NCBI GenBank assembly: GCA_026709745.1
Contig: JAPOSJ010000236.1
Coordinates: 1 to 5,555, forward strand
DNA from: Candidatus Dadabacteria bacterium
Lineage (GTDB): Bacteria > Desulfobacterota_D > UBA1144 > Nemesobacterales > Nemesobacteraceae
Reading direction: 5' to 3'
Length of the DNA: 5,555 nt
Position 1 is the first letter of the stretch; each line of letters starts with the position of its first letter. Both the position numbers and the translations under genes were made by a program. The notes under the pieces were generated by a model. It saw nothing but the letters and a program-made list of their open reading frames with translations, was not told the origin of the DNA and did not search any database. Positions 1-5,555 of this stretch are shown one piece after another.

Positions 1-441
1 TCCCTCCCTGTCCGTGTTTCTTTTGCCCGATCGGACTTCGAAAACACTTTCAAGATCCTCCAGTATTGAAATAATTATATATGAGCCGAAAGAGTCTCCC
101 CAGACGCTTCCGATTTCCACTTCGGTGACTTGGTTTTCCCTGCTGTCATAATATCGTAGCTTTTTTCCGTCAGAGACAACGGTGTCTTTCCAAGGTTCCT
201 CGTATTGCCACTTCATCATCGCTGGTTTTTTAAACCATACCTTCCCGGAGGAAGTGATTTTTTCTTCAAGGTCTTTTAATTGTGTTTCCTGGGCAAAAGG
301 AAAGCTTAGGTTGTTTACCGATGAGTATTTTTCCTGAATAGCAGTTATGACCGCCGCTTCTTTTTCCTTTGTATTAGCCGGTTGTGCACCAAGAAGAAGC
401 AATGTGCAGAGTGTTGCCGCCGCAAATATGTTTTTTTTCAA
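1..441 (-). CDS. lolA: LolA-like outer-membrane lipoprotein carrier, N-terminal part (runs off the window)
   Basis: Periplasmic chaperone of the LolA family, which takes lipoproteins from the LolCDE inner-membrane exporter to the outer membrane. The window holds the first 147 codons, open to its left edge; family precursors are usually about 200 residues, so the C-terminal quarter or so is missing. Residues 1-20 or so look like a Sec signal peptide: MKKN, then a hydrophobic AAATLCTLLLLGA core. Cleavage could fall after LGA or after QPA; no lipobox cysteine is visible. The family hallmark is at residues 66-99: GKVWFKKP, then MKWQYEEPW and VVSDGKKLRYYD, matching the LolA pattern of Gly-x-hydrophobic, Pro, Trp-x-Tyr and SDGK. 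The start is a TTG overlapping the ftsK stop (TTGA), chosen because AGGAG lies 9 nt upstream and the signal peptide begins there; no ATG precedes the hallmark region in this frame. Translational coupling to ftsK is inferred. The lolA assignment is fairly firm, the exact start less so. Confidence 0.85.
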   Translation of the reverse strand, partial: MKKNIFAAATLCTLLLLGAQPANTKEKEAAVITAIQEKYSSVNNLSFPFAQETQLKDLEEKITSSGKVWFKKPAMMKWQYEEPWKDTVVSDGKKLRYYDSRENQVTEVEIGSVWGDSFGSYIIISILEDLESVFEVRSGKRNTDREG

Positions 442-2645
442 TTCCGCTCACTCCTCTCGGTTTTGATCATCTCTACGTAGACTTCCCTCGGTTTGCCTGC
501 AGCCCCCTGAGGTCCTATAAGGCCTTCTTTTTCCATTGTCTCAACAATTCTGGCCGCGCGGTTATATCCTATCTTGAGCCTTCTCTGTATCATTGAGATG
601 GATACCTGTGCCGTTTCCGCTATTATCTCTAGGGCCGTTTCATAAAGTTCGTCTTTTTCGTACTCGCCTGCCGCCCCGCTTTCATCATCCGAGTCGTCTC
701 TGGTTATCTCTTCTATGTAAACCGGGTTTGCCTGGGATCTCAGAAAATCAGTTACCCGTTTTCTTTCATCGTCGGATATAAGAGCACCCTGTAGTCTTAT
801 GAGATTGCTCCCCCCGGATGCGAGAAAAAGCATGTCTCCCTTTCCGAGCAGGGTCTCTGCTCCCCCGGTGTCAAGAATAATTCTTGAATCCACTTTTGAA
901 GATACGAGAAAGGATATGCGCGCCGGGAAGTTGGCCTTTATAAGTCCCGCCACCACGTCTGCCGAGGGACGCTGGGTAGAAACTATTATATGGATTCCAG
1001 CCGCTCTGGCTTTCTGCGCGAGCCTTATTATCGAGTCTTTTACGTCACCGGGGGCAACCATCATAAGGTCTGCGAGCTCATCTATTATGACCACTATGTA
1101 TGGAAGCCATCTCATCTCTTTTTCCTTGATATCAAGCGCTTCAAGATTTCTGTTGTAGCTTTCTATATCCCTTACTCCTTCTTCAGACAGCATTTTGTAT
1201 CTGGAATCCATTTCTTCAACCAGCCACTTCAGGGCGGCCACGGCTTTTCTTGATTCAGTCACCACAGGGTGAAGCAGGTGGGGAATGCCTTCGTATATGG
1301 AGAGCTCGAGCATCTTCGGGTCTATCATTATCATCTTGAGTTCATAAGGTGTTGCTCCGTAAAGCAGGCTTGTGATCGCGGCGTTTAGCAACACGCTTTT
1401 TCCCGAGCCGGTTGTCCCGGCGATCATAAGGTGCGGTGCAGTCTGGAGGTTCATGTAACGCGGTCTTCCGGATATGTCTTTTCCAAGAGCGATTGTGAGC
1501 ATCGATTTTTTTTGCATGAAGGCACTGCTCTCAAAAAGTTCCCTTAGCACAACAGTCTCGCGTGTTTCGTTCGGCACTTCTATTCCAACCACATCTTTGC
1601 CCGGTATAGGGGCTATTATTCTTATGCTGAAGGCCTTAAGTCCCATTGCCAGATCTCCTTCGAGGGACGCTATCTTGTTTATTTTTATTCCCGGAGCGGG
1701 CTTATACTCAAACATAGTGATAACCGGTCCGGGCCTTATTTCCATTACTTTTCCCTTTACACCGAAATCCGCGAGTTTCTGCTCAATCAGCGAGGCTTTT
1801 TGGTACATTGCCTCTTCGTCTATTTTGATTAAACTTTCCGTTTTCGGGTCAAGCAGATCAACGGGAGGGAGCGAGAAGTCAAGCCATGTGCTTTGCTGTA
1901 CCGGGGTCATGGATTCGGATTTTTTCTCAGGGACCGTAGGGGTGAAGACTATCTGGGGTTCTGTGTGTGTCTGTGCCATGGATTCGGATTTCTTCTCAGC
2001 AGTGGAGGGTGTGGTTCGTTGCGGGGGCCTGCGGGGACCCTGCTGTTTTTTTTCTGCACGGCGGATATTTTCAGCGACTGTGGGTATTAACGCATTCAAG
2101 TACAAAATAATTTTTTTCAGTGCGGTGCGCAAAAGATGGATGATTTGCACTGCACGGGAGATATTGGTCTCCGTTATCATCAGCACGGAGAGAAACATGA
2201 TGACCGTAGCGATAAAATATGTTCCAAGAGTGCCTGAGATATTCTGATTAAACTCTCTGGAGACTGCAAGACCTATCCATCCGCCGGCTGGAGAATAGCC
2301 CAGAAGGGAGTTCTCTGCGAAAGAGAGTCCTAAAAGTGTTGTTGAGGAGAGAAGAAAAACAACGGTAGAGAACAGCTTCCAGTATATTGTACGGGCGGAC
2401 AATTTATTGAAAACTGCATATGACGAATAGAACATCAGTACGGGAAACACGAAGGAGAGTGCGCCAAAAGACATTCCAAGGGACCGTGCTGTGTAAAGCC
2501 CCGCATTTCCCATTGCATTTTTCGTGTCAATTCCAATCAGGTTGCTTGATACAAAGAGGCTTACGAAGACAAATACTGCGAGGGCGAAGAAAAAAACCGC
2601 CATCACTTCCACGAATAAATCCTTAGTGTCTCTGTCTCTGACCAT
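438..2645 (-). CDS. ftsK: FtsK/SpoIIIE-family DNA translocase
   Basis: Septum-anchored ATPase that pumps chromosomal DNA during division and delivers the dif region to XerCD. At 735 residues it resembles compact FtsK/SpoIIIE proteins and lacks the very long linker of E. coli FtsK (about 1,330 residues). Visible parts in order: four predicted membrane helices (about 11-33, 56-78, 88-110, 140-158); a short Pro/Gln/Ser-rich linker (about 197-255) with a repeated EKKSESM; the alpha/beta motor from about 265, with Walker A GTTGSGKS at 410-417 (Lys416) and Walker B IVVIIDE at 517-523; STQRPSADV at 556-564; and a winged-helix gamma domain at about 665-712 containing QRRLKIGYNRAARIVE. The ATG is preceded by GGAAG 6 nt upstream, and an in-frame stop lies just above with no other good start between. 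It follows nuoN by 73 bp and its stop overlaps the lolA start. Family identity is certain; action at division with XerCD is inferred from the family. Confidence 0.97.
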   Translation of the reverse strand: MVRDRDTKDLFVEVMAVFFFALAVFVFVSLFVSSNLIGIDTKNAMGNAGLYTARSLGMSFGALSFVFPVLMFYSSYAVFNKLSARTIYWKLFSTVVFLLSSTTLLGLSFAENSLLGYSPAGGWIGLAVSREFNQNISGTLGTYFIATVIMFLSVLMITETNISRAVQIIHLLRTALKKIILYLNALIPTVAENIRRAEKKQQGPRRPPQRTTPSTAEKKSESMAQTHTEPQIVFTPTVPEKKSESMTPVQQSTWLDFSLPPVDLLDPKTESLIKIDEEAMYQKASLIEQKLADFGVKGKVMEIRPGPVITMFEYKPAPGIKINKIASLEGDLAMGLKAFSIRIIAPIPGKDVVGIEVPNETRETVVLRELFESSAFMQKKSMLTIALGKDISGRPRYMNLQTAPHLMIAGTTGSGKSVLLNAAITSLLYGATPYELKMIMIDPKMLELSIYEGIPHLLHPVVTESRKAVAALKWLVEEMDSRYKMLSEEGVRDIESYNRNLEALDIKEKEMRWLPYIVVIIDELADLMMVAPGDVKDSIIRLAQKARAAGIHIIVSTQRPSADVVAGLIKANFPARISFLVSSKVDSRIILDTGGAETLLGKGDMLFLASGGSNLIRLQGALISDDERKRVTDFLRSQANPVYIEEITRDDSDDESGAAGEYEKDELYETALEIIAETAQVSISMIQRRLKIGYNRAARIVETMEKEGLIGPQGAAGKPREVYVEMIKTERSERN
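451..455 (-). promoter_or_regulatory. Ribosome binding site of lolA
   Basis: On the minus strand the bases read AGGAG, 9 nt before the TTG at 441-439. The site lies inside the last codons of ftsK. It is the main evidence that translation of lolA starts at this non-ATG codon, since the frame has no nearby ATG. Confidence 0.6.
1908..1999 (-). repeat. Direct repeat inside the ftsK linker (two 23-bp copies)
   Basis: Copies at 1908-1930 and 1977-1999 match at 22 of 23 bases and start 69 bp apart, exactly 23 codons, so the reading frame is kept. Both encode EKKSESM (ftsK residues 217-223 and 240-246). The sequence between and after them is not visibly duplicated. They sit in the low-complexity linker between the membrane part and the motor, where length changes are usually tolerated. 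Confidence 0.8.
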
Positions 2646-2651
2646 TTTTAT

Positions 2652-2656
2652 CTTCC
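2652..2656 (-). promoter_or_regulatory. Ribosome binding site of ftsK
   Basis: GGAAG on the minus strand, 6 nt before the ftsK ATG, is the best-placed Shine-Dalgarno match. A stronger AGGAG lies about 20 nt further upstream, too far from this ATG, and I see no alternative in-frame start that it would serve. Confidence 0.5.
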
Positions 2657-2718
2657 GGAATGGTGATTCTCCTTTTTACTTTACCACTTTGTTCTGCCTG
2701 GGTAGAAACAGCAGCTTT

Positions 2719-4176
2719 CTAAAAAGGTATTGTAGTAAGGAAAACGTTTGATGCCTGAGCTGCCAGATCCCATGACAGCAGGGGAAATATACCGAAAAAA
2801 ACCGTTGCCGTGGCAAGCACGGCGATTACAGTCCCTGAAAGCAGTTTACTGTCGCTTGCTCCGTAGCTGTCATCCCTCATGAATGCGCAGACTAGCACCT
2901 TGAGGTAGTAATATGCAGAAATCACGCTTGTTATTATCCCTATTAACGCAAGCGGTGTCATGTTGACTTCAACGGCAGCCAGAAACACTCTGTATTTACC
3001 GAAAAATCCTATGGTCGGCGGAATTCCGGCAAGCGAAAACATGAATATACCAAGTGCGAACGCTGCGGCCGGTTTCCTTCTCCAGAGTCCAGATATCTTT
3101 TCAAAAGTATCGCAGTCGTCTCCCTCCCTGCTTGCGTAGGCAAGGATTCCGAAAGCTCCGAGGTTCATAAAGGTATAGGCGAAAAGGTAATAAAGAACGT
3201 TTCCGCTTCCGACCGAAGCGTCGGAGAGAACAGCTGCCACCCCTACAAGAGCAAATCCCGCGTGTGCGATACTTGAGTAGGCAAGCATCTTCTTTACGTT
3301 TTTCTGGTATATGGCCGCTATGTTTCCAATTACCATGGTCAGCACTGCAACAATCTGCACAGCCATCGTCATATAGTTTTCAAACACCATGGCGGAGTCA
3401 ACGAATATTCTCAGTACCAGTAAGAAAGCCGCTGCCTTTACCGCCACGGACATGTATCCCGTAACAGTTATAGGGGCGCCGTCGTAGATGTCTGGTACCC
3501 ACTGGTGAAGCGGCACGGCCCCTATCTTGAAAATAACCCCTATGGCCACAAAAGTGGCTCCGCAGACATACATCGAGAGATTTGCCGGGTTCCTGAGAAT
3601 TTCCTCTATAAAGGTAGATCCCGTGGCTCCGTAGAGAAGTGCTATCCCGAAAAGCAGCACCGCGGAAGAAAATCCTCCCAGGATAAGATATTTTATTCCT
3701 GACTCCGTTGAGTTGGCGGACCTGACTCTGAACCCCGAAAGTATGTAGACGGCGATTGACATGATTTCAAATCCGACAAAGAGTGTCATAAGTTCAACCG
3801 ACGATGCAAGAATCATCATCCCGCTTGTGCAGAACAGCACAAGGGTGTAGAACTCCTCAAGCCATTGCGAGCGTTTCTCCAGGTGATCTTTTGAGAAAAG
3901 AATAGTGACAAACGCCGCCATGAGGAAAAGGGAGTTGAAATAGGCCGAGAAGGAGTCTATCACTAATGCTCCGGAAAACGCAGAACTTTCGCCGGAGAAC
4001 CTGGAGAAGTTAAGGACAAATGAGAACAAGGTGGCGGAAACTGCGAGAAGGAAGAGAGACCCTGCCCATCTTTTTTTCAGAACCGGTGCACAGATGAGTA
4101 TAAGCAGTCCTGCGAGTATGAGTACACACTCCGGAAGAATTGCCAGCGTACTTTCAAACAGGAGTTGGGTATTCAT
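2719..4176 (-). CDS. nuoN: NADH-quinone oxidoreductase (complex I) subunit N
   Basis: One of the three antiporter-like, proton-pumping subunits in the membrane arm of respiratory complex I, which couples NADH oxidation and quinone reduction to proton export. The 485-residue length equals that of E. coli NuoN, and about 14 hydrophobic segments can be counted. The charged residues of the proton path are present: Glu137 in GFEIMS, Lys162 in GIKYLILG, Lys217 and His224 in FKIGAVPLHQW, Lys247 in AVKAAAF and Lys394 in FFGKY. These match the E. coli set Glu133, Lys158, Lys217, Lys247 and Lys395 as I recall it. FKIGAVPLHQWVPDIYDGAP is a family signature. The ATG gives a normal N-terminus, although only a weak AGAGA precedes it. 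The upstream neighbour is a Mec-type protease, 39 bp away, and the downstream neighbour is ftsK. nuoM and the other nuo genes, the usual neighbours, are not in the window. The gene looks intact. Confidence 0.96.
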   Translation of the reverse strand: MNTQLLFESTLAILPECVLILAGLLILICAPVLKKRWAGSLFLLAVSATLFSFVLNFSRFSGESSAFSGALVIDSFSAYFNSLFLMAAFVTILFSKDHLEKRSQWLEEFYTLVLFCTSGMMILASSVELMTLFVGFEIMSIAVYILSGFRVRSANSTESGIKYLILGGFSSAVLLFGIALLYGATGSTFIEEILRNPANLSMYVCGATFVAIGVIFKIGAVPLHQWVPDIYDGAPITVTGYMSVAVKAAAFLLVLRIFVDSAMVFENYMTMAVQIVAVLTMVIGNIAAIYQKNVKKMLAYSSIAHAGFALVGVAAVLSDASVGSGNVLYYLFAYTFMNLGAFGILAYASREGDDCDTFEKISGLWRRKPAAAFALGIFMFSLAGIPPTIGFFGKYRVFLAAVEVNMTPLALIGIITSVISAYYYLKVLVCAFMRDDSYGASDSKLLSGTVIAVLATATVFFGIFPLLSWDLAAQASNVFLTTIPF

Positions 4177-4215
4177 AGTAGTTTTTCTCTAACAATGTGA
4201 GGTTTTTTCCTCGCG

Positions 4216-4686
4216 CTATTCAGAATCTTCAATCAGTTCAAATTTTTTCTCTTCAAATCGTAAGCTGTGCTCGTCAATGTACCATATCCTCGCGTCGGCA
4301 AATTTCCCGCCGTTTACGGAGAAAATTATATATGCCCATCCGGGCGATGCCACCTTCCTGTCAGTTTCCGAAGGCACTGAGGGGTGATCTGGATGCGAGT
4401 GGTATATGCCGAGAATCACAAGGCCATTTCCCCTTGCCCACGAATCTGCTTCCATGTAGGAACGCGGGTCAAGCTCAAAACGGTCTTTTAACCTTGCACT
4501 GTCAATATTCCCCGTTTTCTTAAATGCTGTCTCGGATTTATCGTCAGCGACCAGATTAGTGCATTTATAGAAGTGAGTGACGGTATTTTCTTTTCCGATC
4601 ATCACTCCGCATACCTCGTAGGGGTAACCGGACTCGGCATCCCGTGCCATGCCCAGATAGGCCGATCTGTATATTTTCACCACCAT
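4216..4686 (-). CDS. mec: JAMM/MPN+ zinc metalloprotease, Mec-like
   Basis: A 156-residue stand-alone MPN+ (JAMM) domain, the size typical of bacterial Mec proteins. In Mycobacterium tuberculosis, Mec removes newly made cysteine from the C-terminus of the sulfur carrier CysO. The complete zinc-site motif is visible: catalytic Glu24 in YPYEVCGV, His96 and His98 in YHSHP, Ser106 and Asp109 in SETD, fitting the H-x-H-x7-S-x2-D consensus. LDPRSYMEAD at 72-81 is also common in this group. No signal peptide or membrane segment is seen, so it should be cytoplasmic. The ATG lies inside the end of the upstream cysteine synthase gene (10-bp overlap, ATGGTGGTGA), which points to translational coupling and a shared pathway. 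The Shine-Dalgarno sequence is weak, consistent with coupling. The domain call is near certain; the Mec role rests on the neighbour. A different ubiquitin-like substrate, or general cleavage of carrier proteins, remains possible. Confidence 0.9.
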   Translation of the reverse strand: MVVKIYRSAYLGMARDAESGYPYEVCGVMIGKENTVTHFYKCTNLVADDKSETAFKKTGNIDSARLKDRFELDPRSYMEADSWARGNGLVILGIYHSHPDHPSVPSETDRKVASPGWAYIIFSVNGGKFADARIWYIDEHSLRFEEKKFELIEDSE

Positions 4687-5555
4687 AATTTTTCACTCAG
4701 ATATCTTCTGCCTGAGTCAGGAAGAATCGTCACGAGTACTCCTTCTTTCAGTTTCTTCGCATACTCAAGCGTCACACAGACCGCGGCTCCTCCCGAATGG
4801 CCGACGAACATTCCCTCCGCATCCATCAGGCGCTCCATCATATCGTACGCTTCCTCAGTCGAGACGAAGATGACTTCGTCGGCTGCTTTCGCGTTGTATA
4901 TGCCCGGAACTATAGAAGAGGGCATGTGCTTCATTCCCTCGAGTCCGTGAAGGCTTTCCGCAGGCTGAATAGCTATTGTTTTTATTTGGGGGTTGTATTC
5001 CTTAAGCCTTTTTCCTGTTCCCATAAAGGTTCCCGATGTGCCGAGTCCTGCCAGAAAATGGGTCACTGTGCCGTTTGTCTGCTCCCAAATTTCTGGTGCC
5101 GTAGTCTCGTAGTGGGCAAGAAGGTTATTTGAGTTATTGTACTGATCTGGCATGAAATATTTCCCCGGATTTTCTTCTTTCAGCTTGTGAGCCGCCCTTA
5201 TTGCGCCGTCTGAACCCTCAAGGGGACTTGAAAAGGTTATTCTTGCTCCATAGGCTTCAATCGTTTTTTTTCTCTCGGCATTTACGTTCTCCGGCGTTAC
5301 GATTTCAACTTCGTACCCAAGAGCAGCACCGATCATTGCGTATGCGATTGCGGTATTCCCAGAAGAGGAATCCATTATAACCTTATCTTTTGTAAGTTCA
5401 CCCGAGCGTATGGCTTCAAGAATCATCCTTCGGGCCGGACGGTCCTTTATTGAACCTCCCGGGTTAAACCACTCGGCTTTCGCGTAAATACTGACCCCCG
5501 GGGAGCAGTCCTTTTCCATTTCGGAAAGTTTAAGAAGAGGGGTGTTTCCTATGAG
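4677..5555 (-). CDS. cysM: PLP-dependent cysteine synthase, CysM type (5' end outside the window)
   Basis: Fold-type II PLP enzyme making cysteine from an activated serine (O-acetylserine or O-phosphoserine) and a sulfur donor. The window shows 292 codons; the frame stays open to the right edge and begins LIGNTPLLKL, a typical near-N-terminal family motif, so only a few codons and the true start are missing. An internal ATG at 5519 falls after this motif and is not the start. Counting from the first visible residue: Lys37 in NPGGSIKDRPA should bind PLP; SSSGNTA (63-69) is the substrate loop; GLGTSGT (170-176) the phosphate-binding loop; Ser254 in GHSGGAA should contact the pyridine nitrogen. 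KDRPARRMI, the AGLGTSGTFMGTG region and the Mec-type gene overlapping its end resemble mycobacterial CysM, which uses O-phosphoserine and CysO thiocarboxylate. The protein ends soon after RRYLS, without the longer tail of that enzyme. A cystathionine beta-synthase role is possible but less likely. Confidence 0.92.
   Translation of the reverse strand, partial: LIGNTPLLKLSEMEKDCSPGVSIYAKAEWFNPGGSIKDRPARRMILEAIRSGELTKDKVIMDSSSGNTAIAYAMIGAALGYEVEIVTPENVNAERKKTIEAYGARITFSSPLEGSDGAIRAAHKLKEENPGKYFMPDQYNNSNNLLAHYETTAPEIWEQTNGTVTHFLAGLGTSGTFMGTGKRLKEYNPQIKTIAIQPAESLHGLEGMKHMPSSIVPGIYNAKAADEVIFVSTEEAYDMMERLMDAEGMFVGHSGGAAVCVTLEYAKKLKEGVLVTILPDSGRRYLSEKLWW

Noticed and set aside
1474..2247. Long open frame of 257 codons on the plus strand
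   Set aside because: It lies entirely antisense to the well-conserved ftsK linker and motor, shows no family motif, and has no supporting start context; it is a shadow of ftsK.
2646..2718. Possible sigma-70 promoter for ftsK (TAAAGT as a -10 box)
   Set aside because: Only four of six bases match and no acceptable -35 box lies at the right distance.
2703..2721. Perfect 6-bp inverted repeat TAGAAA/TTTCTA starting at the nuoN stop codon
   Set aside because: The stem is almost all A-T with a 7-base loop and no following T run, so chance is the better explanation.
1..3130. The same decamer TCCCTCCCTG at 1-10 and 3121-3130
   Set aside because: Two isolated copies inside unrelated coding regions; it is not a match to the GGGNAGGG guide sequence (the spacer base is missing), so I treat it as coincidence.
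4197..4214. Small inverted repeat between mec and nuoN (GAGG, six A, CCTC on the minus strand) as a terminator
   Set aside because: Only four perfect pairs, then a mismatch, and no T run follows; too weak for an intrinsic terminator.
4573..4950. Plus-strand open frame across the cysM-mec junction
   Set aside because: Antisense to two genes with conserved catalytic motifs; its translation has no recognisable domain.

Overview
The window reads as ordinary chromosome from a Gram-negative (diderm) bacterium. The diderm call rests on a lolA-type gene for lipoprotein traffic to the outer membrane. All five genes lie on the minus strand, packed head to tail with gaps of at most 73 bp, so the region may be one or two transcription units running from position 5555 towards 1. 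Base composition looks mid-range by eye. I cannot assign a phylum. A CysO-pathway-like gene pair is best known from Actinobacteria, but lolA argues against that phylum.

In transcription order: (1) A PLP-dependent cysteine synthase of the CysM type (4677-5555), whose extreme 5' end lies outside the window. (2) A JAMM/MPN+ zinc metalloprotease of the Mec type (4216-4686), which overlaps gene 1 by 10 bp. Together these suggest cysteine synthesis from a ubiquitin-like sulfur-carrier thiocarboxylate. The carrier and its activating E1-like enzyme are not in this window and would have to lie upstream or elsewhere. (3) nuoN (2719-4176), a proton-pumping membrane subunit of respiratory complex I with the expected charged residues. 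(4) ftsK (438-2645), the membrane-anchored DNA translocase of the septum, with its C-terminal DNA-reading gamma domain. (5) The first 147 codons of a lolA-like gene (1-441). It starts at TTG, overlaps the ftsK stop codon by 4 bp, and runs off the left edge.

Genes 1 and 2 probably work in one pathway. The ftsK-lolA adjacency is a familiar arrangement, known for example from E. coli. nuoN appears here without its usual neighbour nuoM. There is no gene-free stretch over 300 bases, and I found no RNA genes, mobile elements, CRISPR arrays or convincing terminators. The parts most worth a second look are the mec-cysM pair, including a Lys where the mycobacterial CysM has its substrate-selecting Arg, and the position of nuoN. 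I see no clearly undescribed system.
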